Assembly: GCA_014885115.2 (NCBI GenBank)
Contig: WKLE02003470.1
Location: 1-64,000, forward strand
DNA from: Asterionellopsis glacialis
Taxonomy: Eukaryota > Bacillariophyta > Plagiogrammaphyceae > Rhaphoneidales > Asterionellopsidaceae
Length of the DNA: 64,000 nucleotides
Direction of reading: 5' to 3'
Below are positions 1-11,900 of this stretch, in pieces. The notes below the pieces were generated by a model. That model was not told where the DNA came from. It ran no database searches and worked only from the letters and a program-made list of their open reading frames with translations. Within the stretch, counting starts at the first letter, position 1. Every line of letters begins with the position of its first letter. Position numbers and translations under genes: made by a program.

Positions 1-263
1 ACCGGGAAAACAGCTAACGCAGACGGTAAATGACCGGGATAAGTAGGAGTTCTTTTGCAGCATAACGGCCTTTTTGAACTAATTAAAAAAAAAGCGGAAA
101 AGCGGAAAACCTTGCAAATAACGGGGCGACATACTGGGAATAGGCTTCAAAAGAAGCTCTAAACCGAGTGTGACAAACAAAAACCTGAACAATGTTTTTT
201 TAGCTGTTTTACGAATTACCTTCAGAAAAATGCTATATACTGGGTACAATAAATGTTAATACA

Positions 264-468
264 GGGATCTGTAGAAACCATATTATTTGAGGACCGAAAC
301 GAAGCCGAAAGATTTTTCTTTCGAGTTCCGAAAAAATGTTGTATCGCATAAGGTACTGCAGTATATAATAGTATCTACTTTGTACTGTGGATCTAGTATT
401 GGGATGTGTAGAAAACATACCTTTTTAGGCCCGAAATGTTGCCGAAAGATTGTTCTTTCCAGCTCTAC
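264..468. repeat. Diverged direct repeat pair, ~65 bp units
   Basis: Positions 264-328 and 401-468 align along most of their length. Shared blocks include GTAGAAA, GCCGAAAGATT and TTCTTTC in the same order, so the pair looks like an old tandem duplication separated by about 70 bp. No coding role is visible. Confidence 0.5.
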
Positions 469-824
469 TACGTCACTAGACTACTCGGAGGAACTACAAA
501 AGGGCTTACTCCCAAAAAGTTATCGGCACTTGGTTCATCTTCACAATTTACCATTCCGAGAGGGTCTCTTTGGTCTAAGACCAAACTACAAACATCATGG
601 TTATTGGAAGCACATGTTCAACTTCACTTTTATATTTACTTCGAAACGGCCTTGCTATTTCGAAGGATCAACAGGCAGAAATTGCTTCAATGAAAAGTCA
701 ATTTTCACTTCCGCCTGAAGTTCCATTAGAATTGAACAGACATTATGGAGACTATCAACAAATCCAAAGAAGGGATCTTCAAGAACTCTTTGATACTGTC
801 ACAAGTATTTTGGATGAAGAATAA
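437..824 (+). pseudogene. Probable 3' remnant of an unrecognised gene, frameshifted
   Basis: Two overlapping frames each look coding. Frame 1 (from about 437 to about 590) reads through LLGGTTKGLTPKKL and SSQFTIPRGSLWSK. Frame 3 takes over near 580-597 and continues through LLYLLRNGLAISKDQQAEIA to a stop at 822-824, ending in an acidic tail. No splice junction joins them convincingly, so a single frameshift in a decaying or partial gene is the simplest reading. I do not recognise the family. The 3' end and the sequence after the stop recur, diverged, near 1290-1640, which suggests a local duplication. An alternative is the last exon of an intact gene whose upstream part lies outside the window. 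Confidence 0.3.
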
Positions 825-1640
825 TATGCACGTGGTAATTGATGCCTAGAAGAAACCCAAGAGTTATTCCTCTACGGACGACCCTTTGTTGATCCAGTAC
901 AGTGTTCATCTTGGAAGGACAGTTCTAGTTACATCAACGTTATAGACAACATAATATATTTATTCAATAGTAGGCATGCATATTGTACCATGTTATCATA
1001 CCATTCATGATTTTCAAATCTTCCTCAACCTTTCGAAATTTCGTCGGTAGAACAACACTTCTCTCTGGAAAGAGCGACAAAACCCAAAAATACTTGAGTT
1101 ATCTTCCTAGAGAGGACCAAAGGTTTGGAATTCTACCATTTTGTCTTTGTTCGCTTCTGTTCGTGAAGCTCAATATCTTCATTTTGTTCCTAGATGGCTT
1201 CTCTATGTGAACGATTAGTAAAACACCTTTTAGTTCCCGCACATATAGTTGCCCTCCTGAAGTCCGAGAAATACAAGAAACTGCGAGGAAAGAATCATCA
1301 AGAGAGCAAATTATGGATCTGCACAAGCCTTTCGTATGATGAATAACATGCACGTCTTTCCCATCATTCAATGGTAAATACCTAAAATCTACCAGTTATA
1401 TTCCTCTACGCACGACACCTTGTTTGATCCAGTACAGTGCTCATATTGGAAGCACAGTTCCAGTTACATCAACTTTAACAAACCTTTCATATCCGCCTAT
1501 GTTTTGCATTAACAAAACATTTCAAGAGCATTGCATGGTGTAAAAACCTATCTAGATTTTGTTATCGCAACAGACTATATAATATATTCAATAATAGGCA
1601 TCTATATATTTTTACAATGTTATCATTGAGTAAACAAAGT
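821..1640. repeat. Diverged segmental direct duplication
   Basis: The stretch 821-1010 recurs at about 1338-1635. Shared landmarks in order are ATGCACGT, TTATTCCTCTACG, GATCCAGTACAGTG, CAGTT-AGTTACATCAAC, ATAATATATT-ATTCAATA and TAGGCATG/CAT. The second copy carries extra sequence in the middle (about 1470-1570). The first copy starts at the stop codon of the remnant at 437-824, and similarity extends a little way upstream of the stop in both copies. The duplication therefore included a gene 3' end. The rest of 825-1983 holds no supportable gene. Confidence 0.55.
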
Positions 1641-1769
1641 ATTTCTCAATGTTTCCAAAATCTTTGTAATGACTTTAAATCTTTCTTAAATTGCCAAAAT
1701 TGGAAGTGGTTCATCTGTAGACCAAGATTTGATAACGCCCCTCCAACCTACAAATGAAAACCACATTGG

Positions 1770-1771
1770 TT

Positions 1772-1802
<31 letters not shown>
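1770..1802. repeat. (GTT)n microsatellite
   Basis: An uninterrupted run of about eleven TTG/GTT triplets in non-coding DNA downstream of the Mpv17-family gene. Similar GTT/CAA tracts recur through the window, both in spacers and as in-frame polyglutamine. Confidence 0.9.
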
Positions 1803-1983
1803 AACTGAAGTGACTAGAGAGGAATATTTCAAAATTTCTGCTCGTCGTCAAGTCCTATGAAAGTAGAACCACACACTTTTGTTCTGTGTAAGAAAGTTCT
1901 ACTACACTCGCAATAGTTTTATGTTTTTCCTTCCTTGTTCGCTTCTTTGTGTGTACTGAATCAATCGTTGATTCTCTTTTTTT

Positions 1984-2709
1984 TCAATGACCTTCACCAG
2001 GAAGAGAAATCCCATTCACCTTGATGAAGGAAAGAAAGGAACTTTCAAAAAAACATCCACAGTTGACGACAAGCAATTGGTGTCGGACAGGAATAAAGGC
2101 AAAGTTGAAAAGGTCAAGAGGAGTCCAAAGTGCAAGTTCAAGTCCAAGTGTTGGGATGAAATCTCGTTTGAGTTGAGACACAATCATGTCAGATGTTTCT
2201 CCATTCATATACCCCACCGAAGTAAAAAATGCTAACAATGCTAATGGATGTAAAGCAACCACCTCCAAGGCAAATTTGGTTGCCAAACGACGACTTTTCG
2301 ATATTGGTGCTATTCGGTGGGCAACTTTATCCAATCCTTCGTACCAATAATGTGCAATGGGTGCCCAAAGAACAGAACCATAAAACGTTTGTATGAATGA
2401 ACGATGCGTATCAAATTTTGTTCCTTTTTCTTCTACCCCTTGTTGTTGTGCTTCTTCTTCAGTTAGCAGACACTGACGGTCACTATTTTTAGTTTCGCTG
2501 TCGTTTAGTTCATCACGGCAGTTGTTCATTCTTTGGATAAATTTATCCTTATGCTTCCTCTCGTTTCCATACATTTCAAATTGCTGTGCCGCAAAATCTC
2601 CTGCAAACCAAAGGACAGCTGATGTTGACATTTGTGTAGTTACTGGGTATTTCTCAAGTGTCTGTGAATACAAAGCATACCATCGAACAACCCATTTGCG
2701 GATCTCCAT
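1984..2709 (-). CDS. Mpv17/PMP22-family membrane protein
   Basis: This 241-residue protein belongs to the Mpv17/PMP22 family, four-helix proteins of the mitochondrial inner membrane or peroxisome that are linked to channel activity and mtDNA maintenance. Family marks are WYALYSQTLEKYPVTTQ followed by LWFAGDFAAQQ near the N-terminus, GSVLWAPIAHYWYEGLDK in the middle, and LALWTPLDLFNFAFIPVRHQ near the C-terminus. These correspond to the family's GD-AQ, GP-HxWY-LD and W-P-Q-NF-P-R blocks. An acidic, hydrophilic insert of about 50 residues (roughly 48-100) separates the first two helices and is longer than in typical members. The gene is a single exon. E2F-like sites lie about 255 bp upstream. 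Whether it is mitochondrial or peroxisomal cannot be read from the sequence. Confidence 0.85.
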   Translation of the reverse strand: MEIRKWVVRWYALYSQTLEKYPVTTQMSTSAVLWFAGDFAAQQFEMYGNERKHKDKFIQRMNNCRDELNDSETKNSDRQCLLTEEEAQQQGVEEKGTKFDTHRSFIQTFYGSVLWAPIAHYWYEGLDKVAHRIAPISKSRRLATKFALEVVALHPLALLAFFTSVGYMNGETSDMIVSQLKRDFIPTLGLELALWTPLDLFNFAFIPVRHQLLVVNCGCFFESSFLSFIKVNGISLPGEGH

Positions 2710-2963
2710 CTTTTTTTTCTTCTTTCTCTGAAATGCTATGAGTATATCTAGGAAATCAATTTCTTTTCATTGACTGTTCTGCAGTATCAACAAAGTGAAA
2801 AATGTTGTAGTCGATTGAAATTTGTTTGTCAGCGTCGTACGATAGTTGTTGATTTTGTAGAGGTGCGCGTCAACTCATTCAACGTCTCCCTTGAGAATGG
2901 TGATTGGTCATGTCTCGATCTGACGATCGTACCAATCTCGAAAAGTTCTCGAAATCAGCAAAG

Positions 2964-2985
2964 TTTCGCGCGAAGTTGCGCGAAA
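2964..2985. promoter_or_regulatory. Clustered E2F-type sites upstream of the Mpv17-family gene
   Basis: TTTCGCGC (2964-2971) and its reverse complement GCGCGAAA (2978-2985) form an inverted repeat with a 6-bp spacer. A nested perfect palindrome, TTCGCGCGAA, lies at 2965-2974. Both arms equal the E2F/DP consensus TTTSSCGC. The spacer 2710-3135 otherwise has no supportable gene and must hold the promoter of the minus-strand gene starting at 2709. Function is inferred from motif match only. Confidence 0.45.
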
Positions 2986-3135
2986 GTTTTGTTGCCGGGA
3001 GAGCGAGCCTCTCCTCAAAACTGTTTGAACGTGGAAAATTGAGAGATTCTTCCCCTGACACATCTCACCGGTTGAAACTTGCGGTGGAATTATTTTTATT
3101 TTAAAATTCTACACTGGTCCAAAATAATGATATTG

Positions 3136-4284
3136 TCAGTCACTATAATTTTGCTCAATGTCCCATACAGCAATTTGTGTGGAAGTTTCCGAAACTACAA
3201 ATGATCTGATTGTTGAGGTTGGAGCTTTGGAACAATTTCCTCCAGTAGGATTATCAACAGTCCATTCACCCCAAATTTCATCGTCTGGAGGCACGTTCTT
3301 TGGATATCGAATAGTATGAACTTGATGCCAAAAGGGTGGATACGATGTTTCATTTACCATACCATAATTCTCCCAACAACTTCCAATTGTGGTAGCCTCA
3401 TATTGTTTCCAAGAAGAAGATTCTTGTTTTGTTGTTCCTAGTTCGTCGTCGTCGTTGTCATCAAGAAGTCCCATGAAAGGTTTGTCCACCAACAAAGTCG
3501 ACACCCGTTTGGTATCACCCAATACTTTCATTTCTAATTTCCAAACCATGCCATCATTCGAAAGTGTGATTTTAGTCTCCAATAGTTCACCAGGATAAAC
3601 TGAATGAAGCGATCCTACTGCCGCCTTTGGTATCCATGGTTTCTCACTAGTTGCCTCGTAGTGCTCTGCATCTTTATTGGTATCATGATATGTAAAAGTA
3701 TTAGGAGCAGCATCAACAACATGGATTTCTTCACGCTTATAAATGCCCATGAAATACTGTGCACCGAAATGCCATGAATCTAATTGTACCCATATTGGGT
3801 CGTACGTTGGTGGGCCGGTCGATTTAGCAAGAGCATTACCTAGCATCAATTGTGGTACAAATTGATTAAACTTTGCACCTTTAGGTTGGTATGCACCATC
3901 AAAATAAATATTAAAATAATCATAATATGTCATTGATTCTGTGTCAAAATACTCGGGAAGAGGAGGAACTTCAAATACTGATTGAAATGTTGTACCAGGA
4001 TACACGGGATACATTTTGTGTTGTAGTGTCGTCGTTGTTTTTGTTCTTCGCCCCCTTGTGTGGCCATGGCCAGTATCAAGAAGGTTAGTGGCACTGCTAG
4101 GTCCAACACACAATCGACCAAATGTGCAATCCTTAATTGTATTCAACGCTTCTTTACCGCCACCAATGGGAGGTTCAGGACCACGATAACCATAGGAAGT
4201 TTCACAGTTCGCCTTTGAATGTCGAACGAACACCACGGACGACAAAATTAAAAATAACGATTGACTCATCAGCAATCGGAACAA
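3136..4284 (-). CDS. Secreted protein of unknown function
   Basis: This is a 382-residue single-exon protein. It opens with a signal peptide (MFRLLMSQSLFLILSSVVFV, with a second possible start at Met6) and should enter the secretory pathway. The mature part contains scattered Cys and two NxS/T-type sites (NETS, NCSK), but no transmembrane helix. Aromatic-rich blocks such as IWVQLDSWHFGAQYFMGIY and YPPFWHQVHTIRYP suggest a beta-rich globular fold. I do not recognise the family. A concanavalin-like or eqolisin-type fold was considered but no catalytic signature could be assigned. It sits head-to-head, about 560 bp apart, with a small plus-strand gene. Confidence 0.75.
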   Translation of the reverse strand: MFRLLMSQSLFLILSSVVFVRHSKANCETSYGYRGPEPPIGGGKEALNTIKDCTFGRLCVGPSSATNLLDTGHGHTRGRRTKTTTTLQHKMYPVYPGTTFQSVFEVPPLPEYFDTESMTYYDYFNIYFDGAYQPKGAKFNQFVPQLMLGNALAKSTGPPTYDPIWVQLDSWHFGAQYFMGIYKREEIHVVDAAPNTFTYHDTNKDAEHYEATSEKPWIPKAAVGSLHSVYPGELLETKITLSNDGMVWKLEMKVLGDTKRVSTLLVDKPFMGLLDDNDDDELGTTKQESSSWKQYEATTIGSCWENYGMVNETSYPPFWHQVHTIRYPKNVPPDDEIWGEWTVDNPTGGNCSKAPTSTIRSFVVSETSTQIAVWDIEQNYSD

Positions 4285-4845
4285 CTTCCGGTATATGATG
4301 TGTTCCTTGACCCAATTGTACTGTGTGATTTCATTTGTGATCTGCCCACAAACAAAGTTGAAGTGATTTTTATAATCGACAGCACCTGTTTTGACTGTAT
4401 CTGGGTGTATCTTTTGATTTTGTTCTTTTTACCGTACCTATGTAGTACCTGTACATCCCTTGGCGGCAATTTTAGTCGTAGCGGGACTTTTTAAAAACCC
4501 ATATGAGTATATTGATTAGGAGTGCTACCTGCCGCCAGCGAAGCCGCCCATCGTTTCTGTCTTCTGTCAGGGCGGGCAGGCGTTTGCGTTCTCTTCTGTC
4601 TCTCTAGTAGAGAGTAAAGGTCTCTCTACTGGAGACAATTTTTCTTGATTTTCTCCCTACTCTGACTCTATGCGCGTTTCTTTGTTGTCTACCTCTTGCT
4701 CACACCATGTTGGATTGCTTGTGTTGCGCTTGACCACAACAAAGAGCCAACATTTTGATCCCACTGTAGCATTCAACACCAGAATCGTGAGCTTTGCAAA
4801 AAACTACTCTATTCAGTGTCAGACTGATTTTTCTTCCAGTTCATC
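4285..4845. other. Divergent promoter spacer
   Basis: This spacer lies between a minus-strand secreted-protein gene and a plus-strand small gene, so it should hold both promoters. It contains a short hairpin-forming stretch (CTCTCTAGTAGAGAG, about 4601-4615) closely followed by a related TCTCTCTACTGGAGAC. The 10-mer GTCTCTCTAG at 4598-4607 is shared with elements at 56193 and 60328. No other gene is visible. Confidence 0.4.
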
Positions 4846-5040
4846 ATGACGTTACCTTCAAGCGCTGCTCGGATTGTTTTGCAGAGACGAGCTATCCAAT
4901 GTTCCTTCAGTTCCGTGTTTCATCTTCGCCAAGCTGGTATGGCACAAAAAGAATCGAAACAAATGGAACGATTATTCCTAACCACCGTTGGAGTTCCTCT
5001 GGCATTCATGGGAGCAGTTGCAGGATATTGTTGGTGGTAG
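4846..5040 (+). CDS. Small single-pass protein, probably mitochondrial
   Basis: A 64-residue reading frame whose first 30 residues are rich in Arg, Ser and Ala without acids (AARIVLQRRAIQ), as in a mitochondrial presequence. It ends in one hydrophobic helix (FLTTVGVPLAFMGAVAGY) and a WW terminus. Size and layout fit small accessory subunits of respiratory complexes, such as small cytochrome c oxidase or Complex I subunits, but no family signature is decisive. An overlapping frame starting at 4794 is less protein-like. The start was chosen because the presequence begins immediately after it. Confidence 0.5.
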   Translation: MTLPSSAARIVLQRRAIQCSFSSVFHLRQAGMAQKESKQMERLFLTTVGVPLAFMGAVAGYCWW

Positions 5041-5974
5041 TTTAACAGGGCAAAAAATGGTGTAAAAAAGAGAACTCAGTTTTGATTTTTTGAAATACCG
5101 TAAAAGAGGGTATGATGTATGATATTATTACCAGGAAACCGGCTCTGTATACATGCCGTACAAAGATATAGATAGAGACATCATGAAACTAATGATTTTA
5201 GTTTCTCTCCTCAGAAGTAAGATACGATGTGAATTAAGTTTTTAATGGTTAGTTGAGTGTAGATTATTCCTTCTTTCAACTTTTGTAAGAACATTCCTAT
5301 TCTACAATCAGTCCTAGAGTCCTAATCCTCTTGGACAAGAGAACTTTTTTAGAAGATGTAGGACTATCTTCAACTCCTCTAAAAAGTCCTCGACTTCTCC
5401 AACTCCCACATGCAGGTCGGAATTGTTTTTAAATTCACAAGCAAACCGACAGACATTCGGTAACCCGTACGCATTATACGCATTCAAAATCTGGGGTGAC
5501 ATATTTTCATTTGCTTTTGGAGCCCCCTGCTTTTGGTTCCGTTGTCACTCCCATCGTTTGAAAAACACGTCTGCTTTTATTTTTCTGGGAGTAATTTTCT
5601 GTTTGTTATGAAACTATGGCTTCTGTGCTGCTGAGTATCCACGATGTGGTTCATCCGATTTGACTTCAAAAAACAGACCAATAAGAATCGGAGAATGTTT
5701 ATATAGAGATATTCAATAACGTATACGATATTTTTTCAAAAGTTCGTTTGAAAATAATTGATGTGTGAATTGAACACGATATTGCATACTTATTGAAAGA
5801 GAAACAGAATGTGCCGCAGTCCTCCGTACTAGTTGTGTGCTACAATATGAACTTTCAAGATGATTTTTTCAAGAAAAAAATTAACAGTCACTTTTTCATG
5901 GGTACTTTGAACTTTCCGACTTCATAGGAGAGTGAGATAGACATATCATACAGTACCGTACACATCTCTCCACG
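5041..5974. other. Intergenic, no gene seen
   Basis: AT-rich spacer between two plus-strand genes. It should contain the 3' end of the small gene and the promoter of the Arf-GEF gene. Short open frames on both strands lack any protein-like character. Confidence 0.5.
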
Positions 5975-8900
5975 ATGAAATCGCACTTATCGTCTTCACA
6001 GACACCCGTCAGAATGTTGGCTGAAGATGAAGACAGTATGATTAGTAGTATTGGCCAAACAAGTGCGGTCGAGATGTCTCATTACGGCTCTTCTATTCGT
6101 CGAACACCTCAATCGTTTGCTTCAAACGAATTGAAGAGTAAAGAGAACAAAGTGAATACTGCTAGTGCTACTGCATCAATGACAACAACTACGAATACAA
6201 AGACAGCTGGGATGGATGAAGCATTTCAAGTAGTGCACGCAATCCTCGAACAGGTTACTCTGAACGATTCGCCTCCTGTCAATGATGACATCCCATCCTC
6301 GAAGAAACAGAGTCCATCACCTCGGAGACGAAATAAACATGATTCTCCCAATCGGTCGATCCCAGCTTCTTCGTCCACGGTCAGTACAGGTGCTTCTAGT
6401 AAAGCATCACGTATCCCACCCATTTACGAAAACAGCACGAATGAGTCTGCCTCATCCTTGCATTCTTTAAGTTTCTCTGCAAGCAGGGACAACCGTACGG
6501 TTTCGAGCCACACAACCAGTTCCGATAGCAAGAAATCCGAAATGCTTCTTGGAGATTTGTCAACAACATCGAGCAGCTACGTCGATTCGTCAATTATCTC
6601 TGTTACAGCATCTCAAGTAAAAATGGGCCATGGGAATTTAGCTACATTATGTAATAGGACTTTGGACTCAATGGTATCTACTCAACAGGTTGCAAATATT
6701 TCAGTACCCATTAGTTTCACACCTAAATATACGCGGCCACAATCTGAAAATGGGCACGCAGATAATTCTAGTGCTGCTTTTTCACAGAATAATACTTCAT
6801 TTTGGGATGCAAAGGAATGGCACGCCAATAGTGAACTCGATGGATCGACATCATCAGGTGCAAAGAAGCGTTGGTTATCAGCACGCCGTAAACAGCGAAA
6901 AGAAAAAGGAAACTACGATGCTGTCGATCTTGACCTGGAGAGTCCTCGCAATGGTATTTCTTGTAGTTCACTTGCTGGTGGAATCGATCGCAAGGAGTAT
7001 GCCCCTCTGTCTGTTGCTCCAGATGGTCCATCTCCCCTTCCAGATACGCCGAGATCAGAAACCGAAGACCAATACAACAACAACAATGACGACGACGACG
7101 ATGTTTTATACAATAAAGACAATCGAGGTCAGCTGGAGCCGCCTACTCCTGTGCGTGCCAATACTAAACATGTCTCTACGTATGTACAGCTAAATTTCGA
7201 TACTGGAAGCATAGTTCATACGAAATCTGAGGATAATGGTTTAGAAGATGTATTCCAGCAGAAAGAGGATGACAATAATACAGAGCAAGTTATGGACGCT
7301 ATTGAAAACTCACGATCCGCAGATGAGGGTGACAGTCACTATCAAGGAGGAACTCCACAAGTGTTGGAGATACCGACTCCGAATGCACAGCCCGTGTCTC
7401 GTCCAAAAGTTTTCCAACCCATTGTTATTGCGCCTCCGACGAATCAAGATCATGCACGGATCAAGATGTTCGGATCTGAGTATGCACGCTTTCTTTCATC
7501 TACACCCTTTGCTCCAACTATTTCAAAGACAAAGATGCATGGCAGCAAAAGTTCTTACAACCGGGGTAACAAATCACCCTCTTCCTACAAAAAAGGAGGG
7601 AAGTCCTTCAACATTGAGGACGCAAACGATCATGTGCAGACTGGTGCAATTACCGATATTGTTGTGACACACGAGGATGATCTCCCTCCAAAAGGTTATT
7701 ATCGTATATCTCAAACCGGTAGCGGGCGTGATTTCATGGCGTTCCTGCAGCAAGAATCGGGCAAATTGGGAAGAAAAACAAAGAAATTGTATTTGAACAT
7801 TAAGAAGGAACCAAATTGGGATCGAGCAGCTCAACGACCTTGTGTAACATCACTTGCTTTGATATTCCCAGATAAAAATGAATTCGTCCCACCAGGATTT
7901 TCTGTTGTTCGTAGATATGGAGAAAAGCCTACAGAAGGAAGCGACGAGCACAATCCAGCTAATCTCAACTTTGGGCTATCTGATGAACCCGTGTTCTTGT
8001 GCTACCGTCGATCCCGAGAAGGTAACCCAATTACTGGTATTGTTCCACTTCAACCTGCTATGGGTGAAGCAGTTCCAGAAGGTTATACAGTACTGGAAAG
8101 GACACCTCGTAATTTTGTGGCCAATCTTCATGGCAAAGGAGGAGCTCCTGTCTTCCTTGCCTTTCGCCAACGGTTGGCGACTCTGGAGACCTTGAGACCT
8201 CTTCCCTTGGTATTATCCATTCATTATGCAGCTCCTCCAGGAAATTCTAACTCCTCACTCGCGAGTGCTTCAGCCAAAAAGAAGAAACGTCTTCGAGCTT
8301 ATTACTGTACCGGAGGCACTGTTGTTAGTTCAGAGGTTGGAAGGTTTCATATCATGGATCGCTCCACTCATTCTCTGTTAAGTCCAAGCTCTGTGTCAAA
8401 TCGACTCTCTCTAATTGAAGCATCCAGAAAACAGCACCAGTCGACAGATGCTGCGGATCTTCCCCGTAAAGGAATTCCATCTGCTAACACCTATGCTTCT
8501 AGTATCGCTTCCGATAAGAAAAACATCAAGTTTATGAATGCTCCTAACACAAGAGATATCTTTAAGACAAGAAGTGACGACAGTAGAAGCATACACAGCA
8601 GAGACAGATCTTTCAGTACTATGTCAGATCTTTCTTACTCAGAATTTGGTGACATTGCTGCTCAACCGGATGAATCAAGTTTGGCTACCTACTCAACTCG
8701 AAGGTCTGTTTTCACCCACGAAGACAGGGCATTGCAGTCATGTTTTGATGCGATGAATTTTATTCCACCTATCGAAGTTGCAGAGATTCCCAATGCAGAC
8801 AACTCATTAGTAATATTGCAGGCAAGAATTGCGGTTCTCACTCCTACATTAACAGCTTGTTACACATACCATGGGGGATCTGCTCTTGTTGCTGTAGAAG

Positions 8901-11900
8901 GTCTCACGGCGTTGTTGGAAAATACGGACTTTTTCAAGCCGGATATTGCGGTCTCGGACGAAGGGAAAAGTGACACAAGTTCCAGATTGACTTTATTAGA
9001 TCTCGCCACACAAGCTGTTTGTGATGTTGCAACATCGAGCTCACGTGAAGCAATCTTCGGTCCATGTGTCGAGTTTGTGGAGAGCGCTGTGCGGCGTTCT
9101 CAGGGTCAGTTGAACGTCAGAACCATTGGTTTTGTACTTAGGTTCTATCTGTTTGTTTTTTATTTTGGTGCAAGTGTGCCTACAGGCGGCTCTAGTTGGC
9201 CCAATAAGATCAATAGCCAGACAAATCAAGAACAGGAGGGCAATGCATCGGGCTTGCCGTACTTAGCAAGCGACGTGCCTTTACTCTTCGATGAGAACAG
9301 CATCTGTAGTTTTCTGCAGGGTGGTGCCCCCCAAGCTGCATCTCTAGCACTGAAAGAACTCACATCGCTAATTCTTAAGCGACTGGGTGAAATGAGCAAA
9401 CAAAAATGTGTCGAGAACATCGTGCAAGGTTGTATGGCAATGGTCATTTCTGCATCTGTTGAAAATACAGCTCATCAGATAGATATTTCGAATCATGTAC
9501 AGCTGGTGTTGCATCAAATTCATAGGTCTGGAGGCAGTGAACTCTTTTGGCATGATATGATGACTTCATGTGGAGTTGGATTGTTCGATAATGACCCAGA
9601 GTTGGTGCCCGAAGGGAAGCAGATCTATATTCTTTGCTTTGCGTTATTGGCTAGTCTTGTCAAGGCTGCATCTTCTAAAGTCCGAAGAGTATCTCAAGCA
9701 CATGACTTACTACCTCGTGATGTCGGAAACAAATTGCTGAATCTGGAGCTGATGTTGCATTTCTTGGAAAAGTTCGGGGAAGAAGAGTCTGCGTTGAAGT
9801 GCGATGGAAACGTATCTCAAGCTGTTCAATCAATTCAGACTATGGTGTATTCCATTCGGCGATTGGTTGTCCCATGCCTTCTGTGGAACACTGAATCTGG
9901 TCTAGAAGAAATCCGTGTTTTCCGAAGAATCATGTGCATTATCACCACACTATGGAAAACTCGATTCTATCGAGAAAATATGAAATTTGAATTAAGCCTC
10001 TTGGTTGAGCATTTTGTTGTTCATGTACTGGAAATAGGTCCCCAGTACCTTCCATTTGATCAACAGTTTAACAATAGTGGTGTGCAACCTTCTGAACTTA
10101 AATATATCTCAAATGCATTGGTGGCACAACAAATTGCCATACTGTCAGAGCTAAAGCGATGGTTTGGCGATGGACGGAATGATTTGATCGAAATCTTCCT
10201 GAACTTTGACTTAGACTATGCTCCCGATAACGAAGGGCCGACAAGGCTCATACCTGGAGCCCAACGCAAAACATGTCAAAACTTGTGTGGTGCTATTTGT
10301 AATTTTGCCGACATAGCTGGAGAGACAATATCTGATCAAATAAGAGATAGTCAAGTCACAGGTACGGCTCCGATCTCTCCAAGATCACCACAGTCAACGT
10401 CCTCTTCACCAAGAGGCCGATCATCACCAAGATCAGAAACTTTTCTAGACGACGAACGCGCTAAGGCTGCTTTGATTCGCCAAGGTGCAAGGAAATTACA
10501 GACATTATCATTTGAAACAATTGGAAGTATTGTCAAGGTAAATATCAATCTTTCTGAAATTTTCTTTATAAATCATATTCTTTCTTCTCAACCTTTGCAT
10601 TTCTTCACTTTTTCTCGTACTCTTTAGTCAATTGCAGAGAGCGCAGCCACGGGAGCTGGAAAGAACTATACGCGCCTTCTACATTCTTGGACATCTCCAG
10701 ATATTTCTGACGATAATATTTTTATTTCAGAAAGCAACGACATTGACGATGAAAACTTGTGCAAACCTCCATCGCCCCAAGTATTTTGCAGTCCCTGGCA
10801 ACCTATGCCCAGTCCCATCTCTGCTTTCAGAAGTCCAAAAACACCAGAGCAAGCAGAGCCGCTGACGCCCACTAGTCAAAATGATCAAATGTTCTCTTAC
10901 TGGCACAACGCAATTACACCAGAACGCAGAAAAATTGTGTCCGATACATTGAGCCCAATGGTTCTAAGTAACAACAATAGAAGAGATATCAGGTCCATGT
11001 CTCCCATGCGGAAGTTACAAAGTAGGGAGGACGATTCTTCAATTTCTCGATATGGGGAATCACCAGAAAGAAGGGGTAGTTCAAGTAGGCGGACAGCAAA
11101 GTCCGAACCTCGTATCCGCAGAAAGACGAAAGCGAGCCGTAAGCCTCGTACAAATAATGCTTCAAACAATCAAGAAGACCTTCACGCAAATGCAGAACAG
11201 ATTCTCAAAGTTGCCTTTGATATTGCAAAGAACAAGGGCTTAAAAAGGTGTCTTGAACACCTGATTGCATGCAAGTTCATGACTCCGTCCCCGCGAGACA
11301 TCTCTTCGTTTTTACGTATTCATCAAAATCGTTTCGATCCTGTCATGCTTGGTGACTATTTAGGAGAAGGTGGGAAGGACGAGGCAGAAACTGATTATCG
11401 GAATTTGATTCGATTCAATTATGTCAGAGCTATTTCCTTTGTGGGGATGAATGTAGAACAGGGTCTACGATACTTCCTTACTAATTGCGGATTTCGATTA
11501 CCTGGTGAGGCGCAAAAGATCGATAGAATTATGACTACATTTTCACAGTGCTATTGGGAAGACAACGCCGGAGATTTGCATCGGTGTCCGTTTAACGATC
11601 AAGACACTGTTTTCCTTCTGTCGTTTGCAATCATCATGCTTAATACTGATTTGCACAAGGCGGGAAATGGAAGTGTGAAGCAGAACCGTTCCATAAGGAA
11701 AAAGATGACCAAGCAAGATTTCTTGAAGAATCTCCAGGGGGTAGACAGCTCAGGTGATCTGGGTCAAGATTATTTATCGAATATTTATGATTCAATTGAT
11801 GCCAAACCTATTGACTTCATCAATGCCGATACCGACGATTCTCGTCAGAAAGAAGATCTATCTATCAACACCGGTTCAGATGGTGTGTACTCGTCTGTCT

